Of a stretch of DNA of 64,000 bases, positions 33,086-43,128 are shown piece after piece (position 1 is the stretch's first letter; each line of letters opens with the position of its first letter). The stretch is taken from the NCBI GenBank assembly GCA_958295815.1, contig OY282374.1, forward strand, positions 4,802,682 to 4,866,681. Direction: 5' to 3'. Origin of the DNA: Candidatus Poribacteria bacterium. Its GTDB lineage: Bacteria; Poribacteria; WGA-4E; WGA-3G. The notes beneath the pieces were generated by a model, which saw only the letters and a program-made list of their open reading frames with translations, had not been told where the DNA came from and made no database searches. A program made the translations under genes and the position numbers.

Positions 33086-33937
33086 TTGAAGAGACTTATT
33101 ATTCTCATTCTCATGGTTTTAATCTCTACTCAGGTTGAAGCCAATTATAATTTCGCAGTTCACACAGACTCACATCCGTGGGCACGTGAAGACCCGAAAG
33201 GTGCGCAAGAGGAAATTGATACCTTGATCAAGAAGATTGATGGTGTTGTAAACTTGGAGGCGTTCGAGCCGAAGGACATTAACGGCTTAGCAAGTTGGGT
33301 GGAAGCACATACGGACGGCGGTGGAAATACCCTGATTCTGACGGGTATTACTCCGACATCGATTTATCCACCGGGGAACGCGAAGCCTGATGGTTCGATT
33401 CTTGAAGAGTTCCTTGATGCAGGTAATACGATTTTCAATACCGGTGAATATACCTTTTATACATCGGAGGGACCTAATGAAACGAACGGACAAGATGCAT
33501 TACCCAATATCATCGACGTTCCAGAAGCTTTCGTGTGGATGGGTAGAGGTCCGGACGCTTGGCAAGCCAATGCAGTTGAAATGACACCGACCCAAGCCGG
33601 CAAAGACCATATACCGAGTCTGAAAAAGTATAATACGTCTTATCCGTTTCATGTTGAGGATTACGAGAAATCACCATGGGAATTAGAGATCGCGCTGGCT
33701 GAAAACAAGGATGATGATTTGCGAGTCGATCCAGCAGTGATGTTCAACGAAGAGACTGGCGCTCGTCTCGGTATCTTTGTGCAGACCTATGTCGGTGATT
33801 TCCCACATCCCGGTGTTTCGTGGGGCGCGATTATGGGTGAATTCATCACTAACTACTATATCCCAGAGGTTTTAGCGGTCGAACCGACCGATGATAAATT
33901 AACAACAACTTGGGGGAAATTGAAATCCCCGCATTAA
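33086..33937 (+). CDS. Secreted protein of unknown function with the conserved tail (TTG start)
   Basis: A 283-residue protein. The start is a TTG at 33086, because AGGAGGAAC lies 8 nt upstream and the signal peptide (KRLIILILMVLISTQVEA) begins at once. Residues about 20-160 include WVEAHTDGGGNTLILTG and FLDAGNTIFNTGEYTFY, suggesting an alpha/beta fold, perhaps related to the ThuA or class I glutamine amidotransferase-like group, but no catalytic motif is clear. It ends DDKLTTTWGKLKSPH. It lies 57 bp after the DUF1080-like gene and before a LamG gene, which suggests a common export context. I do not recognise the family. Confidence 0.75.
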   Translation: MKRLIILILMVLISTQVEANYNFAVHTDSHPWAREDPKGAQEEIDTLIKKIDGVVNLEAFEPKDINGLASWVEAHTDGGGNTLILTGITPTSIYPPGNAKPDGSILEEFLDAGNTIFNTGEYTFYTSEGPNETNGQDALPNIIDVPEAFVWMGRGPDAWQANAVEMTPTQAGKDHIPSLKKYNTSYPFHVEDYEKSPWELEIALAENKDDDLRVDPAVMFNEETGARLGIFVQTYVGDFPHPGVSWGAIMGEFITNYYIPEVLAVEPTDDKLTTTWGKLKSPH

Positions 33938-33976
33938 GCCGAACATGACGCAAATACAGTGTCCTGTGCCCGCAAA

Positions 33977-34022
33977 GCGTCGGGAAATTCTAATCTAATC
34001 GCAGACTATAATTTCCTGACGC
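33977..34022. repeat. Inverted repeat between secreted-protein genes
   Basis: GCGTCGGGAAATT (33977-33989) and AATTTCCTGACGC (34010-34022) pair with one G-T pair. It shares GTCGGGAAAT with the dispersed hairpin family. It has no T tract and may be an intercistronic stabilising hairpin. Confidence 0.6.
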
Positions 34023-34056
34023 CTACACCATAGAAAATTGGAGGAAACAAGGGATC

Positions 34057-34854
34057 ATGGATAACACCATACCCTTAGAAAAAAGAGTGATGAAGCAATT
34101 AGCATATTTCTTCACAGTTACGGTGTTCTTGCTGAGTTGCATGCTCGTGCACGCCGCCGATCCAGCGAAAGATTTACTTATGTATTTACCCTTTGATGAA
34201 GGAAAGGGTGCTAACGCAGAAGATACATCTCCCAATGGATTCGTTGGTGATATAAAAAATGCGAAATGGGTAGAAGGTATTGTTGGACAAGCACTCCATT
34301 TCAACAACGGGACTGTTAACTTCGATCCGCTTAAAATTGATCAGCCAAAAGAGATGACGATTGAGTTTTGGTTTAAACCCGACGACAAAATTGAGGGTGG
34401 CGGCCGTATCGATCTGTTGTACCGGCTTATTGGTGGTGGGAGACCTCACATCACTTTCAACCGCGGCGGCGTGTTATTCGGGTTCTATTTCGCGACACAA
34501 GGTGTAGAATTAGAGGCACTCACGAATTATGACGCGTTTGAGCCGGAATGGTACTACTTTGTCGGGTCACAGAGCAGAAGGACCGCGTGGATGTATATTA
34601 ACGGAGAGCTTGATTCCGAAGCAGAAGCCGGCGGCGACGCTCGTATGGATTTCGGTGACCAAGGCATGTCCATCGCATCGAGCCAAGGAAACGGAAATTT
34701 CTTCAACGGTGTCGTTGATGAATTTAAGATCTGGAGTGTAGCATTCACTGCGGAGGATGTCGAAGCCAGTATGGCGAAAACTCTCGCCGTGCAAGCCAGC
34801 GATAAATTGACGACAACGTGGGGTAAACTTAAGTCCGATTCCAGACGGTTTTAA
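34057..34854 (+). CDS. Secreted LamG-domain protein with the conserved tail
   Basis: A 265-residue protein with a signal peptide (core YFFTVTVFLLSCMLVHA, cleavage near residue 33). A LamG_3 domain follows: LLMYLPFDEGKG at the start, MTIEFWFKPDD, YYFVGSQSRRTAWMYINGE and FFNGVVDEFKIWSVAFTAEDV at the end. It closes with SDKLTTTWGKLKSDSRRF. GGAGGAAAC lies 11 nt upstream of the ATG; an internal ATG at residue 12 is an alternative start. It converges with pbpC, and the 55-bp gap holds a GTCGGGATGCGGAGATCCC repeat unit. Confidence 0.87.
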   Translation: MDNTIPLEKRVMKQLAYFFTVTVFLLSCMLVHAADPAKDLLMYLPFDEGKGANAEDTSPNGFVGDIKNAKWVEGIVGQALHFNNGTVNFDPLKIDQPKEMTIEFWFKPDDKIEGGGRIDLLYRLIGGGRPHITFNRGGVLFGFYFATQGVELEALTNYDAFEPEWYYFVGSQSRRTAWMYINGELDSEAEAGGDARMDFGDQGMSIASSQGNGNFFNGVVDEFKIWSVAFTAEDVEASMAKTLAVQASDKLTTTWGKLKSDSRRF

Positions 34855-34909
34855 ATGTCTTGCCAAGGCTATTTAGGGTCGGGATGCGGAGATCCCTCCT
34901 ACAGTAGAC

Positions 34910-37489
34910 TTACGGTATCATAGAAATGCGGAGCGGGAGGCTCGCCGAGCGTCCCTCCGCATCCACACAGGTCAGCAGATGTTTCCCTTTGACGGGTGTC
35001 AGCCAGTATTGCTGTCCCGCCTTTCCCTTGAAAATTAACTCACCATCCAGAAACCAGAACAGCTCCTGTGTCCGATTAGAAGCGGAGGCAGAGAGTCGTA
35101 TCTTTTGGTTCTCCAACGGCACACCTGCCCGAATGTAATAGACAGTGTCCGTTGTAGGAGACAAAATGACAGGGGCAGTTCCTGCAATCGTGCCGCTGCA
35201 CAAAGGATTATGTTCCGGTAAGACAGGCACAGCGAATCCATTTTTAGCCAACCAAGTTGCTGCCGCTGCTGGCCACTCTTCAAAGATAACCGTCTTATAT
35301 CCGTTTTGCGTCTCTGTTCTGTGAAGACCTCTACAGTGAGAGCAGAGACTATAACCAGTCGCTTCATCAATATAAACGCGCTTGTGCATTGTGCAGGTCG
35401 CTACAGGCGAGACACCTGGGATATATACATCGCTCTTATGGGTTGGGCAGTACGGTGAAGCAGGTGCGCCACTGAGTGCGCACACTTGTCGTGTTTTCAA
35501 CTCTTCCGGCTTCGTGAACCAGCGGTGCGTATCTTGCCCTGTCAGTGCGGTAAAGAGGGCAAATAAAATAGGGGTTGCTGCGTCTGTACCGCTCATCATC
35601 GACGAACCCTTCCCGTTAAAGTTACCCAGCCAGACACCTATCGTTAATTCAGGTGAGTACCCAATACACCAGGCATCTCGGTGCCCGTAAGAGGTCCCGG
35701 TTTTCCACGCAATCTTCGGTAAATTGACTGTGCGGTCAAAAGCCTCAGGATTTTTAACAGTATTGGCAGGAAGTTGTAAAGTCGTGAGCATCTCGGTTAT
35801 GGTGAAACTTGTTTCTTGTCGGAGCAAACGTTGTGGGATTGGCTTTCTCTCCACAATATCTGAAGGGACTATGTCCAGAAGATCTCGCCTATTGACAGGT
35901 TGAGTGAGCGTTAGCTGATAAGGTGAGAATTCTCCCATATTCGCTAATCCTGCGTAAAGCGTTGTGAGTTCAATCAAGTTCACTTCGCATCCACCGAGAA
36001 CCATAGAGAGTCCGTACTTCTTTGATGGTGCCAGCGTCGAAATCCCCGCCTGTTTGAGAAAAGCGTGCAGCGTATAGTTTTTCAGATGTGCGTTAAGATT
36101 GACGGCTGGAACGTTGAGAGAACGGGCAAGTGCCTGACGCGTGGTAACGTAACCGCTGTATTTGCCGTCATAGTTCACCGGCTCATATCCAGCGTGGGTG
36201 ACTGGGACATCGAACAACAGTGTTTCTGGCGTAACCAAACCTTGCTCCATTGCGAGTGCGTAGACGAAAGGTTTTAGAGCAGATCCGGGAGAGCGTGGGG
36301 CAAGTGTACCGTTTATCTGTCCTAATGCCTTACGGTCGAAAAAGTCGTGAGAACCGACCATTGCTAAGACCTGGCGGCTTTGGGTGTCCATAACGACAAC
36401 AGCACCTGTGCTTGGCAAACAGTGGTGGACAACGCCTGCAAACGAAGTATCGAGATATTCTCGGAGGATACGCAGTGCAGTTTCTTGGACTTTTGCGTCT
36501 ATCGTTGTATATATTTTATTCTCTGTTGTTGCTTGGGTGTGCTGTCTTTGTCCCTTGACGAGCAGTCGCGCAAGGTGTGGTGCCTTGAACGGGAGAGCGT
36601 AGCGTTTTGTTGGAATCGGTTCTTGTAGTGCTTCCCGCCACTGTTGTTCAGAAATCTGTCGGTGTGCAAGGAGTCGGTTCAGAACTTTATCTCGCGCCTT
36701 TCTTGCGTTTTCTGGGAATCTGTCTGGACGGAGGCGTTCTGGAGAGTTAGGAATTGCGGCGAGAAGAGCAGCTTCACCAAGACTAATCAGCTGTTGGGGT
36801 TTGTTGAAGTAAAACCGAGATGCTGCTGCTGTCCCAACGATGTTTCCACCATAGGGGAGCATGTTGAAGTAAAAGGTTAAAATCTCGGATTTGGAATAAG
36901 CAAGTTCAAGCTGGAGTGCCCGGAAAACTTCAAAAAACTTGTTTGGAACGTTCCGGGCTTTCGGTTCCATCAGCCGTGCGAGTTGCATGGTAATTGTTGA
37001 ACCGCCGCGTACTATCTCGCCCGCTGTGAGGTTGTCATAGAAAGCAGTTGCGATGGACACCGGGTTAACGCCCCAATGGTAGTAAAACCATCTGTCTTCT
37101 GACGTTAGCATTGCCTGGTGTAATAACGGTGAGACCCCTTTTTTGGTATTCCCCTGCGTTACATTTGCATAGGATGAATCTTGAACACTGTCCGTTACAA
37201 ACTCTGGCATTCGCCACATGCCATCAGCAGCTAAAAACGCGCGGAGCCATTCACCGTTTCTATCCAAAACGATAGGAGATGACGGTGGATGAAGACGCTC
37301 TTTAGGCAGCGGGAAACACCAGTTCGCAGCAACAAAGAGGGCAATAACAGCGAAAGGCAAAATAGCCATCAGCAATCGCTTATCAGCTGTCAGTAAGAGA
37401 GATTTAATTAAATCAAACCGCTCTTTACCGATAGCCGATAGCCGAGAACCGATAGCCATTAAGCCGGTAACCATTCTGATCCTTTTCAT
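34910..37489 (-). CDS. pbpC: Penicillin-binding protein 1C
   Basis: An 859-residue bifunctional peptidoglycan synthase. A membrane anchor lies at about 40-58. The glycosyltransferase domain includes EDRWFYYHWGVNP and GGSTITMQLAR (about 130-175). In the transpeptidase domain the catalytic Ser403-x-x-Lys406 is in PGSALKPF, and KTGTS is near residue 597. The C-terminal PBP1C domain is present (SGAPASPYCPTHK). The start overlaps the macroglobulin stop by 4 bp (ATGA), the usual yfhM-pbpC linkage. Residues about 12-40 are encoded by CAGCAATC/GCCGATAGCCG-type DNA resembling the dispersed TCAGC repeats, so the N terminus seems lengthened by a repeat. The protein works at the outer face of the inner membrane. 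Confidence 0.95.
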   Translation of the reverse strand: MKRIRMVTGLMAIGSRLSAIGKERFDLIKSLLLTADKRLLMAILPFAVIALFVAANWCFPLPKERLHPPSSPIVLDRNGEWLRAFLAADGMWRMPEFVTDSVQDSSYANVTQGNTKKGVSPLLHQAMLTSEDRWFYYHWGVNPVSIATAFYDNLTAGEIVRGGSTITMQLARLMEPKARNVPNKFFEVFRALQLELAYSKSEILTFYFNMLPYGGNIVGTAAASRFYFNKPQQLISLGEAALLAAIPNSPERLRPDRFPENARKARDKVLNRLLAHRQISEQQWREALQEPIPTKRYALPFKAPHLARLLVKGQRQHTQATTENKIYTTIDAKVQETALRILREYLDTSFAGVVHHCLPSTGAVVVMDTQSRQVLAMVGSHDFFDRKALGQINGTLAPRSPGSALKPFVYALAMEQGLVTPETLLFDVPVTHAGYEPVNYDGKYSGYVTTRQALARSLNVPAVNLNAHLKNYTLHAFLKQAGISTLAPSKKYGLSMVLGGCEVNLIELTTLYAGLANMGEFSPYQLTLTQPVNRRDLLDIVPSDIVERKPIPQRLLRQETSFTITEMLTTLQLPANTVKNPEAFDRTVNLPKIAWKTGTSYGHRDAWCIGYSPELTIGVWLGNFNGKGSSMMSGTDAATPILFALFTALTGQDTHRWFTKPEELKTRQVCALSGAPASPYCPTHKSDVYIPGVSPVATCTMHKRVYIDEATGYSLCSHCRGLHRTETQNGYKTVIFEEWPAAAATWLAKNGFAVPVLPEHNPLCSGTIAGTAPVILSPTTDTVYYIRAGVPLENQKIRLSASASNRTQELFWFLDGELIFKGKAGQQYWLTPVKGKHLLTCVDAEGRSASLPLRISMIP

Positions 37490-40400
37490 TGCTCTGCGAC
37501 CACTTCAATGCGCGTGCCACCTGTTATAGTAGATTTTGTTGCATCGTACATTGCTTCGGCGGCGATGGGTGGTAAGGTAAATTCGCCTTGTGTGACTGCA
37601 CGTAGCGCGTAATAGAATTTACGTTCGCGCTGGCGCGGGAACGTTCCGAAGAAAATGAGCCGGTCATCGCGAATATCAAGATAGTCCGGTTTGAAGTCTT
37701 GTGCTTTCAACCACGGAATGCCTGCGCGGGACTCCAGTCGTGGGTTCTCAATCTCAAAGCCAGCTGGCAACATATCTACAACAACGACATTTTCCAGATT
37801 AGCGGTAAGTGCTTTAACGGTTATCTCTGCGACAATTAAGTCTCCGTGTACAAACTGCCGGGCGAGTTCCTCACCGTCTTTGTTGAAGTAGCGGCGGCGG
37901 ACTTGTAGTTCGCGCTCGTATTCCTCAACAAAAGAGCCGCGTTGAACGCCAAATGCGCTCCAGTAATAGTAGCAAGTTCCCTCGCCTTGGACGGAGAGTT
38001 GCACGCGCGTGCCGTCCCATGCGTCATCGGTGTAACGCATCTGCGTTGCATCAAAGTCAGCGAAGTGTTCACCATTGAGTTTAAGGGTGCCAGTGTAATC
38101 CTTGTCCATCTGCTTTTGCATAATCTTACCGAGTGCGAGGAAAGCAAAAGCGTTATCCTGGGTTGTTGTCCATCGGTTTCCGTCGGATGCAGCGTCTCTT
38201 AGATTCTTGACGAGCATAGGGATTGATGGATGATTCTCATTGACTTCGGCAAGCATATCTAACATGATGGCTTGCGCTCGAATTGGCGAATTAAGCGTAC
38301 CGCCTGTCTCCCACCGGGCATTATCCTTACCGTTAACACCCAAGGATACTGACACCGGCAGCATGGATAATGCAGTTTCCAATTCACCACTCAGGGCAAA
38401 TGCTCCAGCGAGTTGAAAGTGGCTATAATCGCTGAGTCCGCTCAGCCCTCTATTCTTGAGGTAGTTCATCGTTCCGCGATCGGGCTGCCCAGCGGCGGCT
38501 AAGACATAAGAGGCATAGGTCGCAAGTGCGATATTATCTTTTATCTCTTTAGGACTATCTTGACTTTCTGTACTCGGTGAGAACTTTGCTTGTTCCCTCA
38601 AACCGTCGAGCATCGCATCGTAAACCCGATCTGCGACTTCATAGCCCGATTTTCTTGCTTCAACGAGGAAGTGAGATGCATAGATACTACTCCATGGATT
38701 AGTATAAGTACCACCGGGCCAGTAGGCAAAATGATTCCTTGATGTCAGCATGCTTTCTAATTTAGTGATACCTGAGGTAATATAGTAATCCACTACATCA
38801 TCGTCTGCGAGCATCGGTTCGACGCTCCGCGCCAGATCACTGAAATAAAGAAGCGGAAAGACCTTACTTATTGTCTGCTCGAGACACCCATGCGGATAAC
38901 GGATAAGATAACGAAGGCTATTGGCAAAAGCGACATTCGGAAAGGGTGACAGCGTGAGGCTGAATTCGGACGAATTTGGTATCAAATTTGCGGGAAAAAT
39001 GAAATCGACCGGCTTACCGGCATGCACGACTCCATGTCCTGTTTTCGTAATAGGTGGAGCGGTAGAACGCAGCGGAAGCTGAACATCCATTTGCGTTGTC
39101 TCGGCATTGCCGCGCGCAGATAGATTGAAATTGACTTCTCCTATCGCATCCTGAACGCGAATGTCGAAAAAGACCTGTTCTTCTGCCCCTGCGCCAACGC
39201 TTTTGTCTACACTGAGTTCGTGTAACGGAGGTTGTGAAGGTGGACCTGGCGTATTCTGCGTCGGCGTTTCAGGGATATTAGTAGAACTTGCCGAAAGTAG
39301 CTGAAGATCACCTGTCGCTTGCAATTTGACTGTAAATTCGCCATCCTCACCTGTCCCATTAAAAAGGGTGATAGGTATACGGAGTTTATCTCCACCTGCC
39401 AGGAATCGAGGGAACGTCGGTGTTAAGACAATAGGTTCGCGGACGGTCAAGTATGCCTCGGTGGCACCATAGTTTGCTCCGGCAAAAGCAACAGCCATTA
39501 ACCGCAATTTCCCGTTGAATTGAGGGATCTTGAATTGAACTGAACCTCGTCCATTACCATCGGTTTTCACGAACCCGGACCAAAGCGAAACCGGTTTCAC
39601 GCGTGTGATGCTGCCGGTATTAAGCCGTTTCCTTCGCGCTGCTTGTAGGACACCATCGCCACCCGTACTGGAGTTATCCGTAACGTTGGCGATTTCAGGC
39701 AAAATTCCACTGTATAGGTCATAGGAACGAGTTTTTAATCCCCGTTGTCGATAAAAATAATCGTGTGGATTAGGTGTTTGGAAATCGGTTAGTGCGAGAA
39801 TCCCTTCGTCCACAGCTGCGATACAGACCTCGTATTTCTGCCATGAACGTCTACCTTTCACTTGAAATGCAATGTTCACGTCACTGTTAGAGCGGACCGT
39901 AACCTCAGAGGTTTCTCCACCTTCAATATTCATATCTTCACTGGAAAGCGGAACCTGCGATGATACACCTACCTCATCGGTTTGTGAGAGAAACATGTTC
40001 ACCGAAAGCCTTCTCTGAGTTGCATCAAGTTTCAAAGGAATCACACCAAACGCTCGCGCTGGAAGTGGTTGATTCTGATCCAGCGATCCGGTATCCGTAG
40101 GAATAGTGCGAGTTAAGGTTGCGGAGAGGTAAACGTTGGGTCTATAGTTGTATCGTACTGGAATTGACAACGTCGCGGTATTCTCTTTCATCACGACCGT
40201 GCGGTAACTCAGCATCTTCTCTCGTTCAACAGTGAGCAGAAGTGTACCGGGGAACGGTGCTTTGATAGACAATTTTGCTGTCTCACCGGAACGATAGGCG
40301 GTCTTATTGAGCGTTAAATCCAAACGTGTAGGATGCTCCATAGACACCTGAGCACTGCCCCAACCGTTAACATAGAATCCGATTTCAGCTGTTGCCGTTG

Positions 40401-43128
40401 ACTCAAGATCCTCAAGTCGGACACGATACTCGCCGTAATCTGAAGGGGTTAGTGTCAAGGTTTGCGGTGTTTCTGCCGAAGTCAAGACGTGCGTTTCGAC
40501 CTCAGTCGTCTGGGGTTCGGAAACGTATTCATAACGTCCAGCTGTATTCTGACGCAGTATTGTATTCCAATGGACTTTGTGGAGAGTGAGTCGTAAAGAT
40601 CGTCCCGGAGCAACAGCCATGGTGTCATCAACAGCTACATAGTCGATGCGAACAGGTTTGTCAATTTTGGCTTCCGCTGTGTTTGCGCGGCGAAGTCCGA
40701 CATAATGCGAATATGGGTGGATAACGACTCGGTGTGAAGCGGTGACGGCTCTGCCGCCAATCTCACTGACGGTAGCCGTGAGAATGCCGTTTAGCAGAGA
40801 TGGAGCTTTCAGAGTCGCCGGAATAGTAAATTGATAGTGCGCCTCACCTGCTGGGTCAGTTTTGGCTTCTCCTAACTCAATCCGTTGGCTTTCAAATTGC
40901 TTAGCAAAATTTGATCCGGTGTTTCCAAAGGCGAAGGAACGCCACGCTGTTGTATCGGTATCTGCTGGCGAAGTGTCGTCGGAGTCCATGAAGGAAACTG
41001 CTTTAAATTCGCATGAAACCTGAACTTTTCGTCCCACTGCTGGTGGCCCGAACAGATTAACAGCATTTACTTGGATGTCGAGTTCATCTCCGATCCTATA
41101 GACAGATTGGTCTGTAGTGACGGCGACTTTCATCCGGTCTGGCATGAATTCTTCAACTTGAAACTGAGCTCTTCCAACGACCTGATCAGCAATTAGCATT
41201 TTGGCGATATAGTTGCCGGTTTGTGCATAGTCAGGAATAGGAATCTGCACCTCACAGATCCCGGTTTTTGTCGTTTGTTGCCTTAATTCCTTTAGGATTC
41301 TACCGTTCGGAGCGAGTACTTCAATACGGGTAGGTAACGGTTGCGGTGTTTTTTGATTCGGTGCGCGGACGATACCCGCAAACTGAACAGTCTCACCGGG
41401 TCGATAGACACCCCTGCTTGTGTAGAGGAACGCTTCATAGCCTTTTTGCAAATAGGCGGGTCCTGCGATGTCGAAATCGGCTGTTGCGATTTCATGGCGA
41501 TCCAATTGAATGAAAGCGAGATCATCGCGTTTCGCGACAGTAATCATAAATGGCGTGAAATCTTCGGTCTTCTCAGCGACATCCGTAAATTCGACGAATC
41601 CTGCCCAGTTGGTTGTGCCACTGAGGAGTGTCTGGTTATTGTCGCTGATGAGTTTGACGCGTGCTGTTGGCACAGCAGCACCGGTAGCGAGGGATTTTAC
41701 CCAAACATAGAGTCTATCGCCAGCGCGTTTGGCACTGATGCCCAAGTCTGTGATGAGTACCCATTGGTGTGCGCTATCCCACTCGCGCTGTGCGTTCCGC
41801 GCCACAACTTTGAAGATGCCGACATGTTCGTCCGAGAGATAGTCCTCCAAGGAGATAGGTACGGTTACCTCTTGGTTCAATTGAGATGGCACGTCAAGCG
41901 TCTCAGTATGGATAGGTTTCCCTAAGTTCCGGCTCCAACGGCTCCATCTCTCTAATTTTGAGACATAGATAAGGTTGTTCGCAAACACCTTTTCGATATC
42001 AAGATTCACGCGGTTAACGTTAATCGTTGCGAGTCCGAGGTTCAATTGTCCTTTTCTTGCGAGAAAGAAACCGTCTCCGAGGAATCGGAGCTGAGGTCGG
42101 ATATCTGGGATCGTGTGTCTCGTCATATAGTCTTGTTTCAAAACGGCATCGTTTCGCGCTGTCAAGCCGCGGCGAATCTTCAGTGTATAGGTAGTGCGCC
42201 GTTTGAAATCGCCGTGAATTTCTATGTTCCGGTAATCGGCTACGACTTGATATTCTACTGCTGGCGTAAGTTCGAGATAAGGCTCAACAGTATCGCTGAG
42301 AACAGGTGCGCTGAAGCTGACTGAAATATAGGGTGTCCCATCACTTTCCCAAACATCTGAATACGTTACGCCAAGTGTCCCTCTACCGCGGAGTATTACG
42401 GGTGTAACGTTTGCTTTCTCAAGACCGATTTGTCCGCCTGTGCATTTGAACCCTTTCTCAATCTTAACTTTTATTTCTTGGTCTGCGCTGCCGCGCTTTA
42501 TCCGTTTTGTTCTGAACCGGACCGTCCGTGCCGTGGCAGCACTGGTTTCAATCTGATATGGGATTTCTGTCCGGTCATCCAATTCAATAGAGAGATGTGC
42601 CTTTAAATCAGCAGTTGTTACAGGATAGTTGAAAGCTATCGTGCCGAAACCTGTTGCATCCTCACGCGCCTCATTAGTCGTGAACTCCATGCGTGTCTGC
42701 TCTACTGTGAAAGGTTGGGTAGCGAATTTGAACTCTTTTTGTCCGGTTAGTAAAAATGTCTCAGATGGATTAAGGTCGGGTGTGAGTTGAAAGGTGTATT
42801 GTGCGGCAGGTGCCAAAGGTGCGTCTAAGAAAAATCCGATTCTATCGCGTGCGACCCAGCGTGCAGAGCCTTGAACAGCTGGTGTAAACCGAAATGCTTC
42901 GGCTGGGACTTCAGTGCCGACGCGCGATTTATCAACGATTGCCTCCGAAAACGTAATCGAAAAATCGACCCACTGTGGTACCTCTCCTTGCGGTGTGAAG
43001 GTCTTAACGCTGTATCGTGTCCGCGCACTCATGTTATCCCGTACAATATAGAAAATACAGGCAACAAGAATTAGTGCCATCAGTCCGATCACACCGATTA
43101 AAAAGTCTTTGGAAAGTTTGGCTACCAT
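37486..43128 (-). CDS. yfhM: Bacterial alpha-2-macroglobulin family protein
   Basis: An 1880-residue protease-trapping protein. An N-terminal hydrophobic segment (8-28, GLMALILVACIFYIV) contains a lipobox-like LVAC but continues hydrophobic, so it may be a transmembrane anchor. Many macroglobulin domains follow. The thioester motif is intact, with Cys1415 in YPHGCLEQT. In E. coli the homologue is periplasmic, traps proteases by covalent attachment and is encoded with PBP1C, thought to defend and repair the wall after envelope damage. The same pairing is seen here with a 4-bp overlap. GGAGGC lies 9 nt before the ATG. No strong promoter was found. Confidence 0.95.
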   Translation of the reverse strand: MVAKLSKDFLIGVIGLMALILVACIFYIVRDNMSARTRYSVKTFTPQGEVPQWVDFSITFSEAIVDKSRVGTEVPAEAFRFTPAVQGSARWVARDRIGFFLDAPLAPAAQYTFQLTPDLNPSETFLLTGQKEFKFATQPFTVEQTRMEFTTNEAREDATGFGTIAFNYPVTTADLKAHLSIELDDRTEIPYQIETSAATARTVRFRTKRIKRGSADQEIKVKIEKGFKCTGGQIGLEKANVTPVILRGRGTLGVTYSDVWESDGTPYISVSFSAPVLSDTVEPYLELTPAVEYQVVADYRNIEIHGDFKRRTTYTLKIRRGLTARNDAVLKQDYMTRHTIPDIRPQLRFLGDGFFLARKGQLNLGLATINVNRVNLDIEKVFANNLIYVSKLERWSRWSRNLGKPIHTETLDVPSQLNQEVTVPISLEDYLSDEHVGIFKVVARNAQREWDSAHQWVLITDLGISAKRAGDRLYVWVKSLATGAAVPTARVKLISDNNQTLLSGTTNWAGFVEFTDVAEKTEDFTPFMITVAKRDDLAFIQLDRHEIATADFDIAGPAYLQKGYEAFLYTSRGVYRPGETVQFAGIVRAPNQKTPQPLPTRIEVLAPNGRILKELRQQTTKTGICEVQIPIPDYAQTGNYIAKMLIADQVVGRAQFQVEEFMPDRMKVAVTTDQSVYRIGDELDIQVNAVNLFGPPAVGRKVQVSCEFKAVSFMDSDDTSPADTDTTAWRSFAFGNTGSNFAKQFESQRIELGEAKTDPAGEAHYQFTIPATLKAPSLLNGILTATVSEIGGRAVTASHRVVIHPYSHYVGLRRANTAEAKIDKPVRIDYVAVDDTMAVAPGRSLRLTLHKVHWNTILRQNTAGRYEYVSEPQTTEVETHVLTSAETPQTLTLTPSDYGEYRVRLEDLESTATAEIGFYVNGWGSAQVSMEHPTRLDLTLNKTAYRSGETAKLSIKAPFPGTLLLTVEREKMLSYRTVVMKENTATLSIPVRYNYRPNVYLSATLTRTIPTDTGSLDQNQPLPARAFGVIPLKLDATQRRLSVNMFLSQTDEVGVSSQVPLSSEDMNIEGGETSEVTVRSNSDVNIAFQVKGRRSWQKYEVCIAAVDEGILALTDFQTPNPHDYFYRQRGLKTRSYDLYSGILPEIANVTDNSSTGGDGVLQAARRKRLNTGSITRVKPVSLWSGFVKTDGNGRGSVQFKIPQFNGKLRLMAVAFAGANYGATEAYLTVREPIVLTPTFPRFLAGGDKLRIPITLFNGTGEDGEFTVKLQATGDLQLLSASSTNIPETPTQNTPGPPSQPPLHELSVDKSVGAGAEEQVFFDIRVQDAIGEVNFNLSARGNAETTQMDVQLPLRSTAPPITKTGHGVVHAGKPVDFIFPANLIPNSSEFSLTLSPFPNVAFANSLRYLIRYPHGCLEQTISKVFPLLYFSDLARSVEPMLADDDVVDYYITSGITKLESMLTSRNHFAYWPGGTYTNPWSSIYASHFLVEARKSGYEVADRVYDAMLDGLREQAKFSPSTESQDSPKEIKDNIALATYASYVLAAAGQPDRGTMNYLKNRGLSGLSDYSHFQLAGAFALSGELETALSMLPVSVSLGVNGKDNARWETGGTLNSPIRAQAIMLDMLAEVNENHPSIPMLVKNLRDAASDGNRWTTTQDNAFAFLALGKIMQKQMDKDYTGTLKLNGEHFADFDATQMRYTDDAWDGTRVQLSVQGEGTCYYYWSAFGVQRGSFVEEYERELQVRRRYFNKDGEELARQFVHGDLIVAEITVKALTANLENVVVVDMLPAGFEIENPRLESRAGIPWLKAQDFKPDYLDIRDDRLIFFGTFPRQRERKFYYALRAVTQGEFTLPPIAAEAMYDATKSTITGGTRIEVVAEQ

